Assembly (NCBI GenBank): GCA_964346815.1
Contig: CAYFWF010000059.1
Location: forward strand, 1 to 64,000
Reading direction: 5' to 3'
DNA from: CAYFWF01 sp964346815
GTDB lineage: Bacteria; Acidobacteriota; Aminicenantia; Aminicenantales; Aminicenantaceae
DNA length: 64,000 nucleotides
Shown piece after piece: positions 25,296 to 34,026 of the stretch. The notes beneath the pieces are model-generated. The model saw nothing but the letters and a program-made list of their open reading frames with translations. It did no database searches and was not told the origin of the DNA. A program made the translations under genes and the position numbers. Every line of letters starts with the position of its first letter. The stretch's first letter is position 1.

Positions 25296-27128
25296 ATGAC
25301 AAGAAAATCGCCTATCGAAAAGATCACAACGCTTATTCTGATAACATTTTTCCTCTTAGCGGCAGTCTCCTGCACCAAAAAAACATCAGAACCTGATATG
25401 GAATGGCGTCCGGTCGAGGGGCGTATCATGACACGTTGGGCCAAAGATGTTTCCCCGGCCGACGTTCATCCAGATTATCCCCGCCCCCAAATGGTGCGGG
25501 AGGAGTGGATGGGGCTCAACGGCTTATGGGAATATGCAATTCTTCCTGAAAGCAAGAGCGCTCCAGAACAGTTCGACGGACCCATACTGGTTCCCTTTCC
25601 CGTCGAATCCGCTCTCTCAGGGGTGCAAAAACCGGTGGGAAAGGAAAACCGTCTCTGGTACAGGCGGACATTCAGTATTCCTGAAAGGTGGTCGCAAAAG
25701 CGCATTCTCCTGCATTTCGAAGCTGTGGATTGGGAGACGACAGTCTGGATCAACGATAGAGAGCTGGGATTCCACCGTGGCGGATACGATCCTTTTACGT
25801 TCGATATCACCGACTTCATAAAAAAAAAGGGACCCCAGGAAATCGTTCTTTCTGTGTGGGATCCGATCGATGAGGGCTTCCAGCCCCACGGAAAACAGGT
25901 GAAAGAACCTCGAGGAATCTGGTACACTTCGGTCACAGGAATATGGCGGACCGTATGGCTTGAACCGGTCGATCAAAAGTGCATCCAGTCTTTCAAAGTC
26001 TATCCCGACATCGATACCCAAGAAGTCCGCATTTCGGTTTCTTGTACGGATGAAACACCGGGATATCGATTGGAGATCGAGGTCCAAGAAGAAGGAACGA
26101 TGAAAGGACAGGCTACAGGCTTGGCAGGGAGAGAAATCTCGATTCCTATCCATAATCCCAGACTCTGGTCCCCAGATTCTCCTTTCCTGTATGATCTGGT
26201 CATTGCATTGAAGGACCGCCGGGGCAGGGAAACCGATCGTATAGAAAGCTATTTCGGCATGCGAAAAATATCGCTCGGAAAGGATGATGAAGGGGTGACC
26301 AGGATTTTTCTGAACAATGAACCCCAGTTCATGATCGGCCCTTTAGACCAGGGCTGGTGGCCTGACGGTTTCTATACAGCGCCCACAGACGAGGCCTTGC
26401 GCTACGATCTCGAAGTGATCAAGAAACTGGGCATGAATATGCTGCGAAAACATGTCAAGATCGAACCTCGACGATTTTATTACTGGTGCGACACACTGGG
26501 CGTTCTTGTCTGGCAGGACATGCCAAACGGCGATGCTCATGTCGGGAAAGGGGCAGACGATATCATACGCTCTCCGGAATCGGCCCGGCAATTCGAACTC
26601 GAATTGAAAGGTATGATCGAAACATTGTTCAACCACCCTTGCATCGTGATGTGGGTTCCCTTCAATGAAGGATGGGGACAGTATGATACGGTGGGTATCG
26701 TGGAAATGATTAAGGAGCTTGATCCCACACGTTTGGTCGACAACGCCAGCGGGTGGGCCGACCGAGGAGCAGGTGATGTTCATGATATCCATTCCTATCC
26801 CGGCCCCGATGCCCCTCCCAACGAGCCCGGTCGTGCGGCCGTGTTGGGAGAGTTCGGAGGCCTGGGCCTCCCGATAAAAGGACATACCTGGCAGGATGAA
26901 AAAAACTGGGGATACCGCACCTATGAAAATCCCGAAGAGCTGACCAATGCCTACGCAGGTCTTATCGAGAAATTGAAATATCTGATAAAAGGAGGATTAT
27001 CTGCTGCAGTCTATACCCAAACAACCGATGTAGAAATAGAGGTGAACGGGTTGATGACCTATGACCGCGCAATCATCAAAATGAATCCCGAACGGCTGGC
27101 TGATATAAACAAAAAGCTTTGCAAATAA
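25296..27128 (+). CDS. Glycoside hydrolase family 2 lipoprotein (beta-galactosidase/glucuronidase-like)
   Basis: A 610-residue predicted lipoprotein (lipobox AAVSC) acting at the cell surface or in the periplasm. Domain order is typical GH2: an N-terminal jelly-roll sugar-binding domain (LHFEAVDWETTVWINDRE, GGYDPFTFDITDF), an immunoglobulin-like domain (NPRLWSPDSPFLYDLVI) and a TIM barrel. Predicted acid/base Glu458 is in WVPFNEGWGQYD and nucleophile Glu519 in VLGEFGGLG. ATG 25296 directly precedes the signal peptide; the frame extends upstream to 25158 but overlaps the preceding gene. The exact sugar is not readable from sequence. Confidence 0.9.
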   Translation: MTRKSPIEKITTLILITFFLLAAVSCTKKTSEPDMEWRPVEGRIMTRWAKDVSPADVHPDYPRPQMVREEWMGLNGLWEYAILPESKSAPEQFDGPILVPFPVESALSGVQKPVGKENRLWYRRTFSIPERWSQKRILLHFEAVDWETTVWINDRELGFHRGGYDPFTFDITDFIKKKGPQEIVLSVWDPIDEGFQPHGKQVKEPRGIWYTSVTGIWRTVWLEPVDQKCIQSFKVYPDIDTQEVRISVSCTDETPGYRLEIEVQEEGTMKGQATGLAGREISIPIHNPRLWSPDSPFLYDLVIALKDRRGRETDRIESYFGMRKISLGKDDEGVTRIFLNNEPQFMIGPLDQGWWPDGFYTAPTDEALRYDLEVIKKLGMNMLRKHVKIEPRRFYYWCDTLGVLVWQDMPNGDAHVGKGADDIIRSPESARQFELELKGMIETLFNHPCIVMWVPFNEGWGQYDTVGIVEMIKELDPTRLVDNASGWADRGAGDVHDIHSYPGPDAPPNEPGRAAVLGEFGGLGLPIKGHTWQDEKNWGYRTYENPEELTNAYAGLIEKLKYLIKGGLSAAVYTQTTDVEIEVNGLMTYDRAIIKMNPERLADINKKLCK

Positions 27129-27158
27129 TTTAGGGACAGTATACTCATTCACTGAATT
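27127..27158 (+). repeat. 32-bp palindromic intergenic repeat, copy C
   Basis: Plus-strand orientation, core GGGACAGTATACTCATTCAC between AATTTAG and CTGAATT arms with imperfect pairing. It begins at the stop codon of the GH2 gene. Length equals copies A, D and E. Confidence 0.7.
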
Positions 27159-27270
27159 GTTCCTCCATAAAAAAAATTCTTGGTTCGAGGGAGACATCTT
27201 AAACTTTTTTGGAATAAAAACGTAATAGAAAAGAGTATATCAAGACGATTGTTCAAAGGAGGTTTATATC

Positions 27271-27996
27271 ATGAAAAAAATGATCACATTCTCTTTCTTG
27301 AGTATTTTTCTTTTCAGTTTGGCAGCTTCTTCTGGGTCTGCTCAGTCGGTCGAAGACATCCTGCAGAAAATGATCGAAAATCAGGGCGGGAAAACAACTC
27401 TCGAAAGTATCGAAGATACCACTATGAGCGGCACGATAGAACTCGCTCAGATGGGCTTGAACGGAACCATCACTGTTTATAAAAAGGAACCGGACAAAAG
27501 GCGTGTAGATGTGGAAGTAATGGGCATGCTCATCACCCAAGCTTATGACGGATCGATGGCCTGGTGGGTCAATCCTCAGACTGGAGCAACCGAGGAAATG
27601 CCTGTGACAGAAGCTGCGGGCATGAAGAGAGAGAGCATGCCCAGTGTCGCTATCCTGAATCCCAAAAAATATGGCCTCAGTTACGCTCTCAAAGGCAAAG
27701 AGCAAATTGAAGGAAAAGATCACTTTGTCCTCGAACAAACCTACCCTGACGGCTTCAAGGTTACTCTATACCTGGACAGCAAAACCTATCTCGCCACAAA
27801 ATCCAAAGGCATATCGAAAACCCAAATGGGAGAAGTGGAATTCGAACAGTCTATTTCAGACTACAAGAAAGTCAACGGTATGATGATTCCTCATGCGGTT
27901 ACATCATATCAAAACGGCGCAGAATACATGAAAATCTCTCTTACGGAGATCAAGTTCAACACAGGCCTAGAAGATTCTTTTTTTAAAATGAACTGA
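27271..27996 (+). CDS. LolA-like outer-membrane lipoprotein-sorting-type exported protein
   Basis: A 241-residue exported protein with signal peptide ending SSGSAQS. The mature part is a single predicted half-barrel of repeated strands: TTMSGTIELAQMGLNGTI, DKRRVDVEVMGMLITQAYDG, AWWVNPQTGA, HFVLEQTYPDGFKVTLYLD and FEQSISDYKKVNGMMIPHA. This matches the LolA/LolB-like superfamily seen in many single-gene exported proteins, where it probably binds lipids; true LolA function is not shown. AAAGGAGGTTTATATC before ATG is a strong ribosome binding site. Confidence 0.78.
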   Translation: MKKMITFSFLSIFLFSLAASSGSAQSVEDILQKMIENQGGKTTLESIEDTTMSGTIELAQMGLNGTITVYKKEPDKRRVDVEVMGMLITQAYDGSMAWWVNPQTGATEEMPVTEAAGMKRESMPSVAILNPKKYGLSYALKGKEQIEGKDHFVLEQTYPDGFKVTLYLDSKTYLATKSKGISKTQMGEVEFEQSISDYKKVNGMMIPHAVTSYQNGAEYMKISLTEIKFNTGLEDSFFKMN

Positions 27997-28108
27997 TAAG
28001 CCTCGACAGAGTCACCTGTACAAAGGGCCCAACGACTCAATAAAGACACTTTTAAGGAGAGTTAATCGCATAGCTGCATAAAAAAAGCCTTTCTCCGCCG
28101 CGTTGATT

Positions 28109-28137
28109 TTGACACATACAGCTTGACCGTTTATTAT
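28109..28137 (+). promoter_or_regulatory. Sigma-70 promoter of the kinase gene
   Basis: -35 TTGACA (28109-28114), a 17-base spacer, -10 TATTAT (28132-28137). The kinase ATG is 39 bases downstream. Full -35 match and 5 of 6 at the -10. Confidence 0.72.
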
Positions 28138-28175
28138 GAACACATAAACAGTAGAATAACGAGGACTATCCCAGA

Positions 28176-31100
28176 ATGAAATGCCCAAAATGTCAGCATG
28201 AAAATCCCTCCAGCACCCGGTTCTGCGGCAATTGTGGAATGCCGCTCTATTATTCTGCCGGAGAAATCGAATCGGCCAAAACATTGACTCTCGAAACTCC
28301 CATCAAAGAGTTGGAGAGAGGCGCGATTTTTGCCGGCCGGTACGAGATCATAGAAAAGCTGGGAAAAGGAGGAATGGGGAATGTCTACAGAGTCCTTGAC
28401 AAGAAAATAAACGAGGAGCTGGCTTTAAAGCTGATAAAGCCTGAAATCGCTGACAGCAAAACGATCGAGCGCTTTGGCAACGAAATGAAAACAGCTCGGA
28501 AGATATCCCACAAAAATGTTTGCCGCATGTATCATCTCAGCGAAGATTCCGGCACCCATTACATCACTATGGAGTACGTCCCTGGTGAAAGCTTGAAAAA
28601 TGTGATCAGAATGACAAGGCAGCTCACGCCAGGAACAGCCGTAAACATCACAAAGCAAATCAGTGAAGGACTGATCGAAGCCCACAGGTTGGGAGTCATA
28701 CATCGCGACCTCAAGCCTCAGAACATCATGATCGACAGAGAAGGCACCGCCCGAATTATGGATTTTGGCATCGCTCGCTCACTCGAAACGGAAGGAACCA
28801 CTGCTGGGGAGGCTATGATTGGCACACCAGAGTACATGTCTCCAGAACAGACCGAATCAAAATATGTCGATCAACGATCGGATATCTATTCACTGGGGAT
28901 CATCCTCTTCGAAATGCTCACAGGAAGAGTGCCCTTTGAGGGGGAAACCCCCATAAGCATAGCCATGAAACACAAGAGCGAGAATCCCCCGTATCCCACG
29001 AAGTATAACAGCCAGATTCCCGAAGACCTCAGCAGAATAATCCTGAGATGCCTCAAAAAAGAGAAAGAAAAAAGATACCAAAATGCAGAGGAATTTTTTA
29101 CAGTCCTGAAACGATATGAGGAGACTCTGCCAACAACAGAGAGGATCATTCCCAAAAGGAAAGGAGCCACTGGAAAAAAAATCGCAGGAAGCTTCGGAGT
29201 AAAAAGATTTCTCCTCCCAGTTTTGACTTCAATAGCTATCGTCATCGCTGGATTCGTCATTTGGCGGCTTTTGCCACAAAGACAGGCTATCCTTCCCCCT
29301 TCCGACAAGCCATCTCTCGCGGTCATGTACTTCAAGAACAACACCGGAGATGAGGGCTTGGATCATTGGAGGACTGCCTTGGCCGACCTTTTGATTACAG
29401 ATCTTTCCCAATCGAAGCTCATAAGGATTATGAGTGCCGAAGTTCTTTACAACATTCTCGATAATCTGGGACAACTCAATGCCGAGTCTTATTCTTCAGA
29501 AATCCTGAAGGAAGTCGCTTCCCGGGGGAGAACAGATAAAATCCTGGTGGGTAACTTTACAAGGGCCGAAAATGCGTTCCGTATCAACACAACTCTCCAG
29601 GATGGACAAACAGGAGAGCTCATCGCTTCGGAAAGCGTGGAAGGAATAGGGGAAAGAAGTTTCTATGCCATGGTGGATGAGCTGACCAGACGAATCAAGG
29701 TCCATTTTGCACTCTCTGAGGAACAAATCACTGCAGATATCGACAGCAGGATAGAAACCATAACCACCAGCTCACCAGAAGCTTACAAACTTTACAGTGA
29801 GGGAAGAACCCACCATCTCCAGGCTGATTATTGGAAAAGCCTTTCTGTCATGCAGAAAGCTCTGGAAATCGATCCTGAATTCGCTATGGCCTGGAGATCG
29901 GTTGCCATGTCCTACAGCAATCTCGGTGTGAATCCGGCAAAGATCAATGCGATTCAGAAAGCTTTTGATTTAAGGGGCCGGGTCTCGGAAAGAGAAAGGT
30001 ATGTTATCGAAGCGGATTACTACAGATCATGGGAAAAAAGCTATGACAAAGCGATGGAGGCCTACCAAAGCCTCCTGGAGCTCTATCCGGATGACCGAAT
30101 CGGCAACACCAATCTAGGGATATTGTATTTTGAACTGGAAGAATGGGATAAGGCCATTGAGCATTATGAGAGAAATATCCGGAACAATCCTGATGACGTG
30201 CTCGCGACCTCGAACCTTGCAGAAACTTATGAGGCTATGGGGTTGTACGACTCAGCCTTCGAAACGCTGGAAAGCTTCCTCCAAAGGAATCCTGACCGAA
30301 TGGGTTTCTATCTCATGCAGGCCCGAAGCTGCCTCTATCAAGGGAAATACGATCTCGCCATCGTCAAACTGAATGAAGCGCTTTCTCTAAACCCTGAGAT
30401 TCAGCCTACCTACGACGGACATATGGGTATCATTTCGTTGTTGAAAGGCGATATGAGATCTGCTGAAATACAATTCCAAAAATTGCCTGAAGGAAGCCCG
30501 GACAGAAGATTCCATACGGCGAACCTCTTACTCCATCAGGGCAAATTTGAACAGATGAGAGATGAGCTTTCCACGACTCCGGTTCTCCACGAATCCCTGG
30601 GCTATTTCCTCCTCAGGACTGGCCAGCCTGAGGAGGCACTTCGGCAGTTCGATACTGCCATGGAGAGCGCTGTGAAGACGGAAAGCTTGTCGAATAAAAC
30701 GCGGCTTCTGCACGCAAAAGGGGTAGCTTATGCTTATATGAAATCTTTTGACGAAGCTTCGAGAATAGCGAATGAACTGAAAGCAGGGCTGCCGCCCTGG
30801 ATGCAGAAAAAGCTCTCAAGGTATTACGATCATCTCATGGGCACGATAAAATTGGAAAGAGGAGAGACGGCCGAGGCGATCAGCTTCCTGAAAAAAGCTG
30901 AGCTGTCCTTATATGCTCCCGAGGGCAATTTCCCTCCAATTCAGGCATGGTTTATCAGCACCTTAGCAGAGGCATACTTCGAGGCAGGAGATCTGGGGCT
31001 GGCGCAGCAAAAATACGAAAACGTGCTCACCCTTCATCTGGGCCGGCTCAGCCAGGGGGATTTTTACGTTCGATGCTTTTACATGCTGGGTAAGATTCAT

Positions 31101-31232
31101 GAAAAAAAAGACCAGAGGAAACGTGCTGTCGAACATTATGAAAGGTTTCTTGAACTCTGGAAGGATGCTGATCCCGGAATAGAGGAGGTCAAAGACGCAC
31201 GGAGGCGTGTTATCGCCCTCAAGAGCTCATAG
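28176..31232 (+). CDS. Zinc-ribbon / Ser-Thr kinase / TPR membrane protein
   Basis: A 1018-residue signalling protein. Residues 3-20 form a zinc ribbon (CPKC, CGNC). The Hanks-type kinase (about 54-315) has LGKGGMGNVYRV, catalytic VIHRDLKPQN, IMDFGIAR and GTPEYMSPEQ, all intact. A transmembrane helix lies at about 345-367 (LTSIAIVIAGFVIW), so the kinase is cytoplasmic. The outer part starts with a TolB/FlgO-like domain (PSLAVMYFKNNTGDEG, ILVGNFT) and continues in about ten TPRs (WDKAIEHYERNIRNNPDD and similar). It probably senses an external cue through the TPR part; the targets are unknown. It sits behind a near-consensus promoter. Confidence 0.9.
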   Translation: MKCPKCQHENPSSTRFCGNCGMPLYYSAGEIESAKTLTLETPIKELERGAIFAGRYEIIEKLGKGGMGNVYRVLDKKINEELALKLIKPEIADSKTIERFGNEMKTARKISHKNVCRMYHLSEDSGTHYITMEYVPGESLKNVIRMTRQLTPGTAVNITKQISEGLIEAHRLGVIHRDLKPQNIMIDREGTARIMDFGIARSLETEGTTAGEAMIGTPEYMSPEQTESKYVDQRSDIYSLGIILFEMLTGRVPFEGETPISIAMKHKSENPPYPTKYNSQIPEDLSRIILRCLKKEKEKRYQNAEEFFTVLKRYEETLPTTERIIPKRKGATGKKIAGSFGVKRFLLPVLTSIAIVIAGFVIWRLLPQRQAILPPSDKPSLAVMYFKNNTGDEGLDHWRTALADLLITDLSQSKLIRIMSAEVLYNILDNLGQLNAESYSSEILKEVASRGRTDKILVGNFTRAENAFRINTTLQDGQTGELIASESVEGIGERSFYAMVDELTRRIKVHFALSEEQITADIDSRIETITTSSPEAYKLYSEGRTHHLQADYWKSLSVMQKALEIDPEFAMAWRSVAMSYSNLGVNPAKINAIQKAFDLRGRVSERERYVIEADYYRSWEKSYDKAMEAYQSLLELYPDDRIGNTNLGILYFELEEWDKAIEHYERNIRNNPDDVLATSNLAETYEAMGLYDSAFETLESFLQRNPDRMGFYLMQARSCLYQGKYDLAIVKLNEALSLNPEIQPTYDGHMGIISLLKGDMRSAEIQFQKLPEGSPDRRFHTANLLLHQGKFEQMRDELSTTPVLHESLGYFLLRTGQPEEALRQFDTAMESAVKTESLSNKTRLLHAKGVAYAYMKSFDEASRIANELKAGLPPWMQKKLSRYYDHLMGTIKLERGETAEAISFLKKAELSLYAPEGNFPPIQAWFISTLAEAYFEAGDLGLAQQKYENVLTLHLGRLSQGDFYVRCFYMLGKIHEKKDQRKRAVEHYERFLELWKDADPGIEEVKDARRRVIALKSS

Positions 31233-31267
31233 CTGCAGGAAACTCTGGATTCAAATAAAAATTCGCA

Positions 31268-31296
31268 TCGAGCGTATCCCTGCGGCATACGCTCGA
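31268..31296. other. Strong intergenic hairpin
   Basis: Perfect 10-bp arms TCGAGCGTAT and ATACGCTCGA flank a 9-base loop, 35 bases after the kinase stop codon. No U-run follows on the plus strand, so it is not a standard intrinsic terminator; on the minus strand an AT-rich run follows four bases later. It may protect the kinase mRNA 3' end or regulate the cyclase gene downstream. Confidence 0.55.
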
Positions 31297-31343
31297 GAAA
31301 ACAGCTTGTCAGGGGTTACATACCTCTGAAGGAGGGCTTCGAA

Positions 31344-32150
31344 ATGGATTTTACATCCCCAACCTTGAAGAAATGCTTTTCGGGACTCATGGTATGTCTA
31401 GTGGCTGCGGTCTTTCTCCTCTCCCAGCAACCTCAGCCCAAACTGCTGGATATGACTTATCCTTATGACGAGGATACTATCTATTGGCCCACTGCCAAGT
31501 CCTTCCATTTAAAAAAAGTGTCCTGGGGAATCTCGGAAGGTGGATGGTGGTATGCTTCGAATGAATTCAGCGCCTCCGAGCATGGAGGAACCCATGCCGA
31601 CGCGCCGATCCATTTTGCCCAGAACGGTCGGACTATCGATCAGATCCCTCTGGAGGAATGGATCGGCCCTGCTGTCAAGATAGATGTGACAGACAAATGC
31701 GAAAAAAACCGCGATTACCTTCTGACCGAGGAAGACATCAAAGGCTGGGAACTGGAGTATGGAAAAATGCCTGAAGGTGCCTGGATCATTATGTACACAG
31801 GCATTGATGCCAAATATTATCCGGATAAGAAAAAAGTCCTGGGCACTGAAAAAACAGGCGAAGCCGCCATCCCAGAGCTGAGCTTTCCGGGATTCTCTGT
31901 AAAAGCAGTGGAGTTTCTTTTGAAAAACAGGAATATAACTGGGATTGCCATCGATACACCCAGCATCGATTACGGCAAATCCAAGGACTTCAGAGTACAT
32001 CGAGCTCTGTTTGCAGCGAATAAACTCGCCCTTGAGAATATTGCCAAATTGGATAAGCTGCCATCTTCGGGGGCCACACTTTATGTTATTCCAATGCTGA
32101 TCAAGGAAGGAACGGGTGCCCCAGCCCGAGTCTTTGCTATTCTTCCTTGA
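31344..32150 (+). CDS. Cyclase family protein (kynurenine-formamidase-like), exported
   Basis: A 268-residue metal-dependent hydrolase. A hydrophobic N-terminus (SGLMVCLVAAVFLLSQQ) indicates export. The family motif HGGTHADAPIHF supplies metal-binding His and Asp residues; DMTYPYDEDTIYWP and the late TPSIDYG with RVHRALFAANK are the other conserved blocks. Family members hydrolyse N-formylkynurenine or related amides and lactones; the exported location makes tryptophan degradation unlikely. GAAGGAGGGCTTCGAA precedes ATG. The stop codon abuts a palindromic repeat pair. Confidence 0.88.
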   Translation: MDFTSPTLKKCFSGLMVCLVAAVFLLSQQPQPKLLDMTYPYDEDTIYWPTAKSFHLKKVSWGISEGGWWYASNEFSASEHGGTHADAPIHFAQNGRTIDQIPLEEWIGPAVKIDVTDKCEKNRDYLLTEEDIKGWELEYGKMPEGAWIIMYTGIDAKYYPDKKKVLGTEKTGEAAIPELSFPGFSVKAVEFLLKNRNITGIAIDTPSIDYGKSKDFRVHRALFAANKLALENIAKLDKLPSSGATLYVIPMLIKEGTGAPARVFAILP

Positions 32151-32245
32151 ATTTGGTGACAGGATACTCAATCACCAAATTTGCAGAATATCTTACAAAG
32201 TATCTGCCAAAACAATTTGGTAATCGCGTATTCTGTCCCCAAACT
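32150..32245. repeat. Inverted pair of 32-bp palindromic repeats, copies D and E (BIME-like)
   Basis: Copy D (32150-32181, plus orientation, core GTGACAGGATACTCAATCAC) and copy E (32214-32245, minus orientation, core GGGACAGAATACGCGATTAC) face each other across 32 bases. The spacer itself contains GCAGA and TCTGC arms. The whole block can fold as one long imperfect hairpin, the arrangement of paired REP elements. It lies between the cyclase gene and the SH3-subtilase operon; 32246-32429 shows nothing else I can call. Confidence 0.75.
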
Positions 32246-32429
32246 AAATGCATTCTTTCTTTTTTGAATCCTACCGCTTAACACAGTTCCTGCGGTTATT
32301 CAAGTCAGCCCAAAGAAGCCAGCCCTAGAAGTTCAAGGTGAGAAAATATCACCCCTGTTTTCACCCTGATGGGCGATTGACCCTTATGGGTAAGAATAAT
32401 AAATCATGAGAGAGATAGGGAGAAATAAC

Positions 32430-34016
32430 ATGAAAAAAATAGGCTTTCTTTATGTCCTGATTTTACTGCTGACGCCTCTTCTCATATCAGCTCAAGATCA
32501 AACGGAAACCCCGCAGACGCAAAAAGCTCGAGTCATTGTGGATAACGCACCCATCTACCTGGAGTCCAACCCTTACAGCTTTGTGGTAGACACCGTCGGC
32601 AGAGGGACGATTGTGACCTTATTCCAGACAGGCAGAAAAAATGAGAAATGGCTCTACATTTCCTATTATTCAAACAAAAGACTGGCCCAGGTGACAGGAT
32701 TCATTGACATCAATCTGGTTGAAATGGTAAGCGAAAAGCCAGACGTTGAACCATCAGAGGAAATTGAAGAAAAGCCGGTCACAAAAAGGCAGGATGACCT
32801 AACCTCCCACTCTGAGGCGCGAAGCACTGACCAAGAAAAAGAAGAGGCCCGAAAGGCGCAATTACAAGCCAGGCTGGAGGAAGAAAAGTCAACCGAAGCC
32901 GAAAAAGAGCTCTCGGATATTCAAAAAATAATACGCGAAAAGGGGGAAAAGCCCAGAGAGATCGAGAAGGAATCTGGAAAAGAAGCTGAGGAAGAGGACC
33001 CAAGAGCTGAAGAAGAGGCAGAAATCAAGGAAGAACAGGAAGAAAAAGAATTGGCTGAAGAGGAACAAAAAGCACATCCGGCAGAAGATAAATTCGAAGA
33101 AGTACTGACCAAAATAACCATCAAAGTGAGAAAAGCGAACATTCGACTGATGCCGAGCTTAAAAAGCGACGTCATCCATCAATTGCCTTTTGGAATCGAA
33201 CTCAAACCATTGGCCAAATCGGACAACTGGTATCGGGTGAACCTCCCTCCCGATAAAGACGGATTCGTACTTTCTGGATATATCCATGACAGCATAGTGA
33301 ACGAGACCTTCGAAAAACGAGCCATAGCTCTGCCAGAACCCGAAGAACCTTCAGAGAGCGAGCCGGAAATCCCTGAGGAGGAACCTGAGCCGGCTCCCGA
33401 ACCACCCCAAGAAATTCAACCTGCCAAAAGGATAGAGAAAACACTCCCTTCCTTCTGGGTGGGAGGAGGAGCTGGCTACACCATGCCTTCTGAGAACAAT
33501 TTTGAAAAAGGCTTGAACCTTAGTGGAACCCTGGGTTTCGGGATCACAAAATATCTGGCCGTTGAAGTGAGAGTGCCCTATTACCAGAGCAATGTTTCCG
33601 GGTCAATAGAAGGACTAAGCGCAGGCCAGTTCAAAGCTGTTTCGTGCACCTTGAGTGTCCAGGCCCGATATCCCCTAAAGAACCTGGCCATTCCCTACCT
33701 TGTCGGAGGAGGAGATTACCATTTGAATACGTTCACTCTAGATAACGAAATCGTGAATTCTTGGAATGTCCTGGGTTTTGATATCGAGGAGCATGTCGAC
33801 CACACATTTGGATTTCACTTTGGCGGAGGAATAGACATGTTCATTTTGAGAAACCTCGCCCTCAATCTGGATGTCAGGTATTACACGGCTTCACTGAAAG
33901 GCAACTGGCGCCTAACCGATACCATAACTCAAGTAGAGACAACCGGACCCATCGGTAACATAGAACTCAATTCCATCCAAGCAGGGATAAGCATGAAGTT
34001 TTTTTTCAACAGGTAA
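32430..34016 (+). CDS. Exported protein with two SH3-like domains and a C-terminal beta-barrel
   Basis: A 528-residue envelope protein. Signal peptide (IGFLYVLILLLTPLLISAQ), first SH3-like domain about residues 30-105 (IYLESNPYSFVVDTVGRG), a Glu/Lys-rich probable coiled coil (about 110-225), second SH3 (VRKANIRLMPSLKSD, WYRVNLPPDKDGFV), a Pro/Glu linker, and a C-terminal barrel-like domain with glycine-rich alternating strands (FWVGGGAGYTMPSENN to ISMKFFF). This suggests an outer-membrane barrel with a periplasmic SH3 stalk. ATG 32430 is preceded by AGGGAGAAATAAC; an in-frame ATG lies at 32406. First of three tightly spaced genes. Confidence 0.8.
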   Translation: MKKIGFLYVLILLLTPLLISAQDQTETPQTQKARVIVDNAPIYLESNPYSFVVDTVGRGTIVTLFQTGRKNEKWLYISYYSNKRLAQVTGFIDINLVEMVSEKPDVEPSEEIEEKPVTKRQDDLTSHSEARSTDQEKEEARKAQLQARLEEEKSTEAEKELSDIQKIIREKGEKPREIEKESGKEAEEEDPRAEEEAEIKEEQEEKELAEEEQKAHPAEDKFEEVLTKITIKVRKANIRLMPSLKSDVIHQLPFGIELKPLAKSDNWYRVNLPPDKDGFVLSGYIHDSIVNETFEKRAIALPEPEEPSESEPEIPEEEPEPAPEPPQEIQPAKRIEKTLPSFWVGGGAGYTMPSENNFEKGLNLSGTLGFGITKYLAVEVRVPYYQSNVSGSIEGLSAGQFKAVSCTLSVQARYPLKNLAIPYLVGGGDYHLNTFTLDNEIVNSWNVLGFDIEEHVDHTFGFHFGGGIDMFILRNLALNLDVRYYTASLKGNWRLTDTITQVETTGPIGNIELNSIQAGISMKFFFNR

Positions 34017-34026
34017 GGAGTGAACG

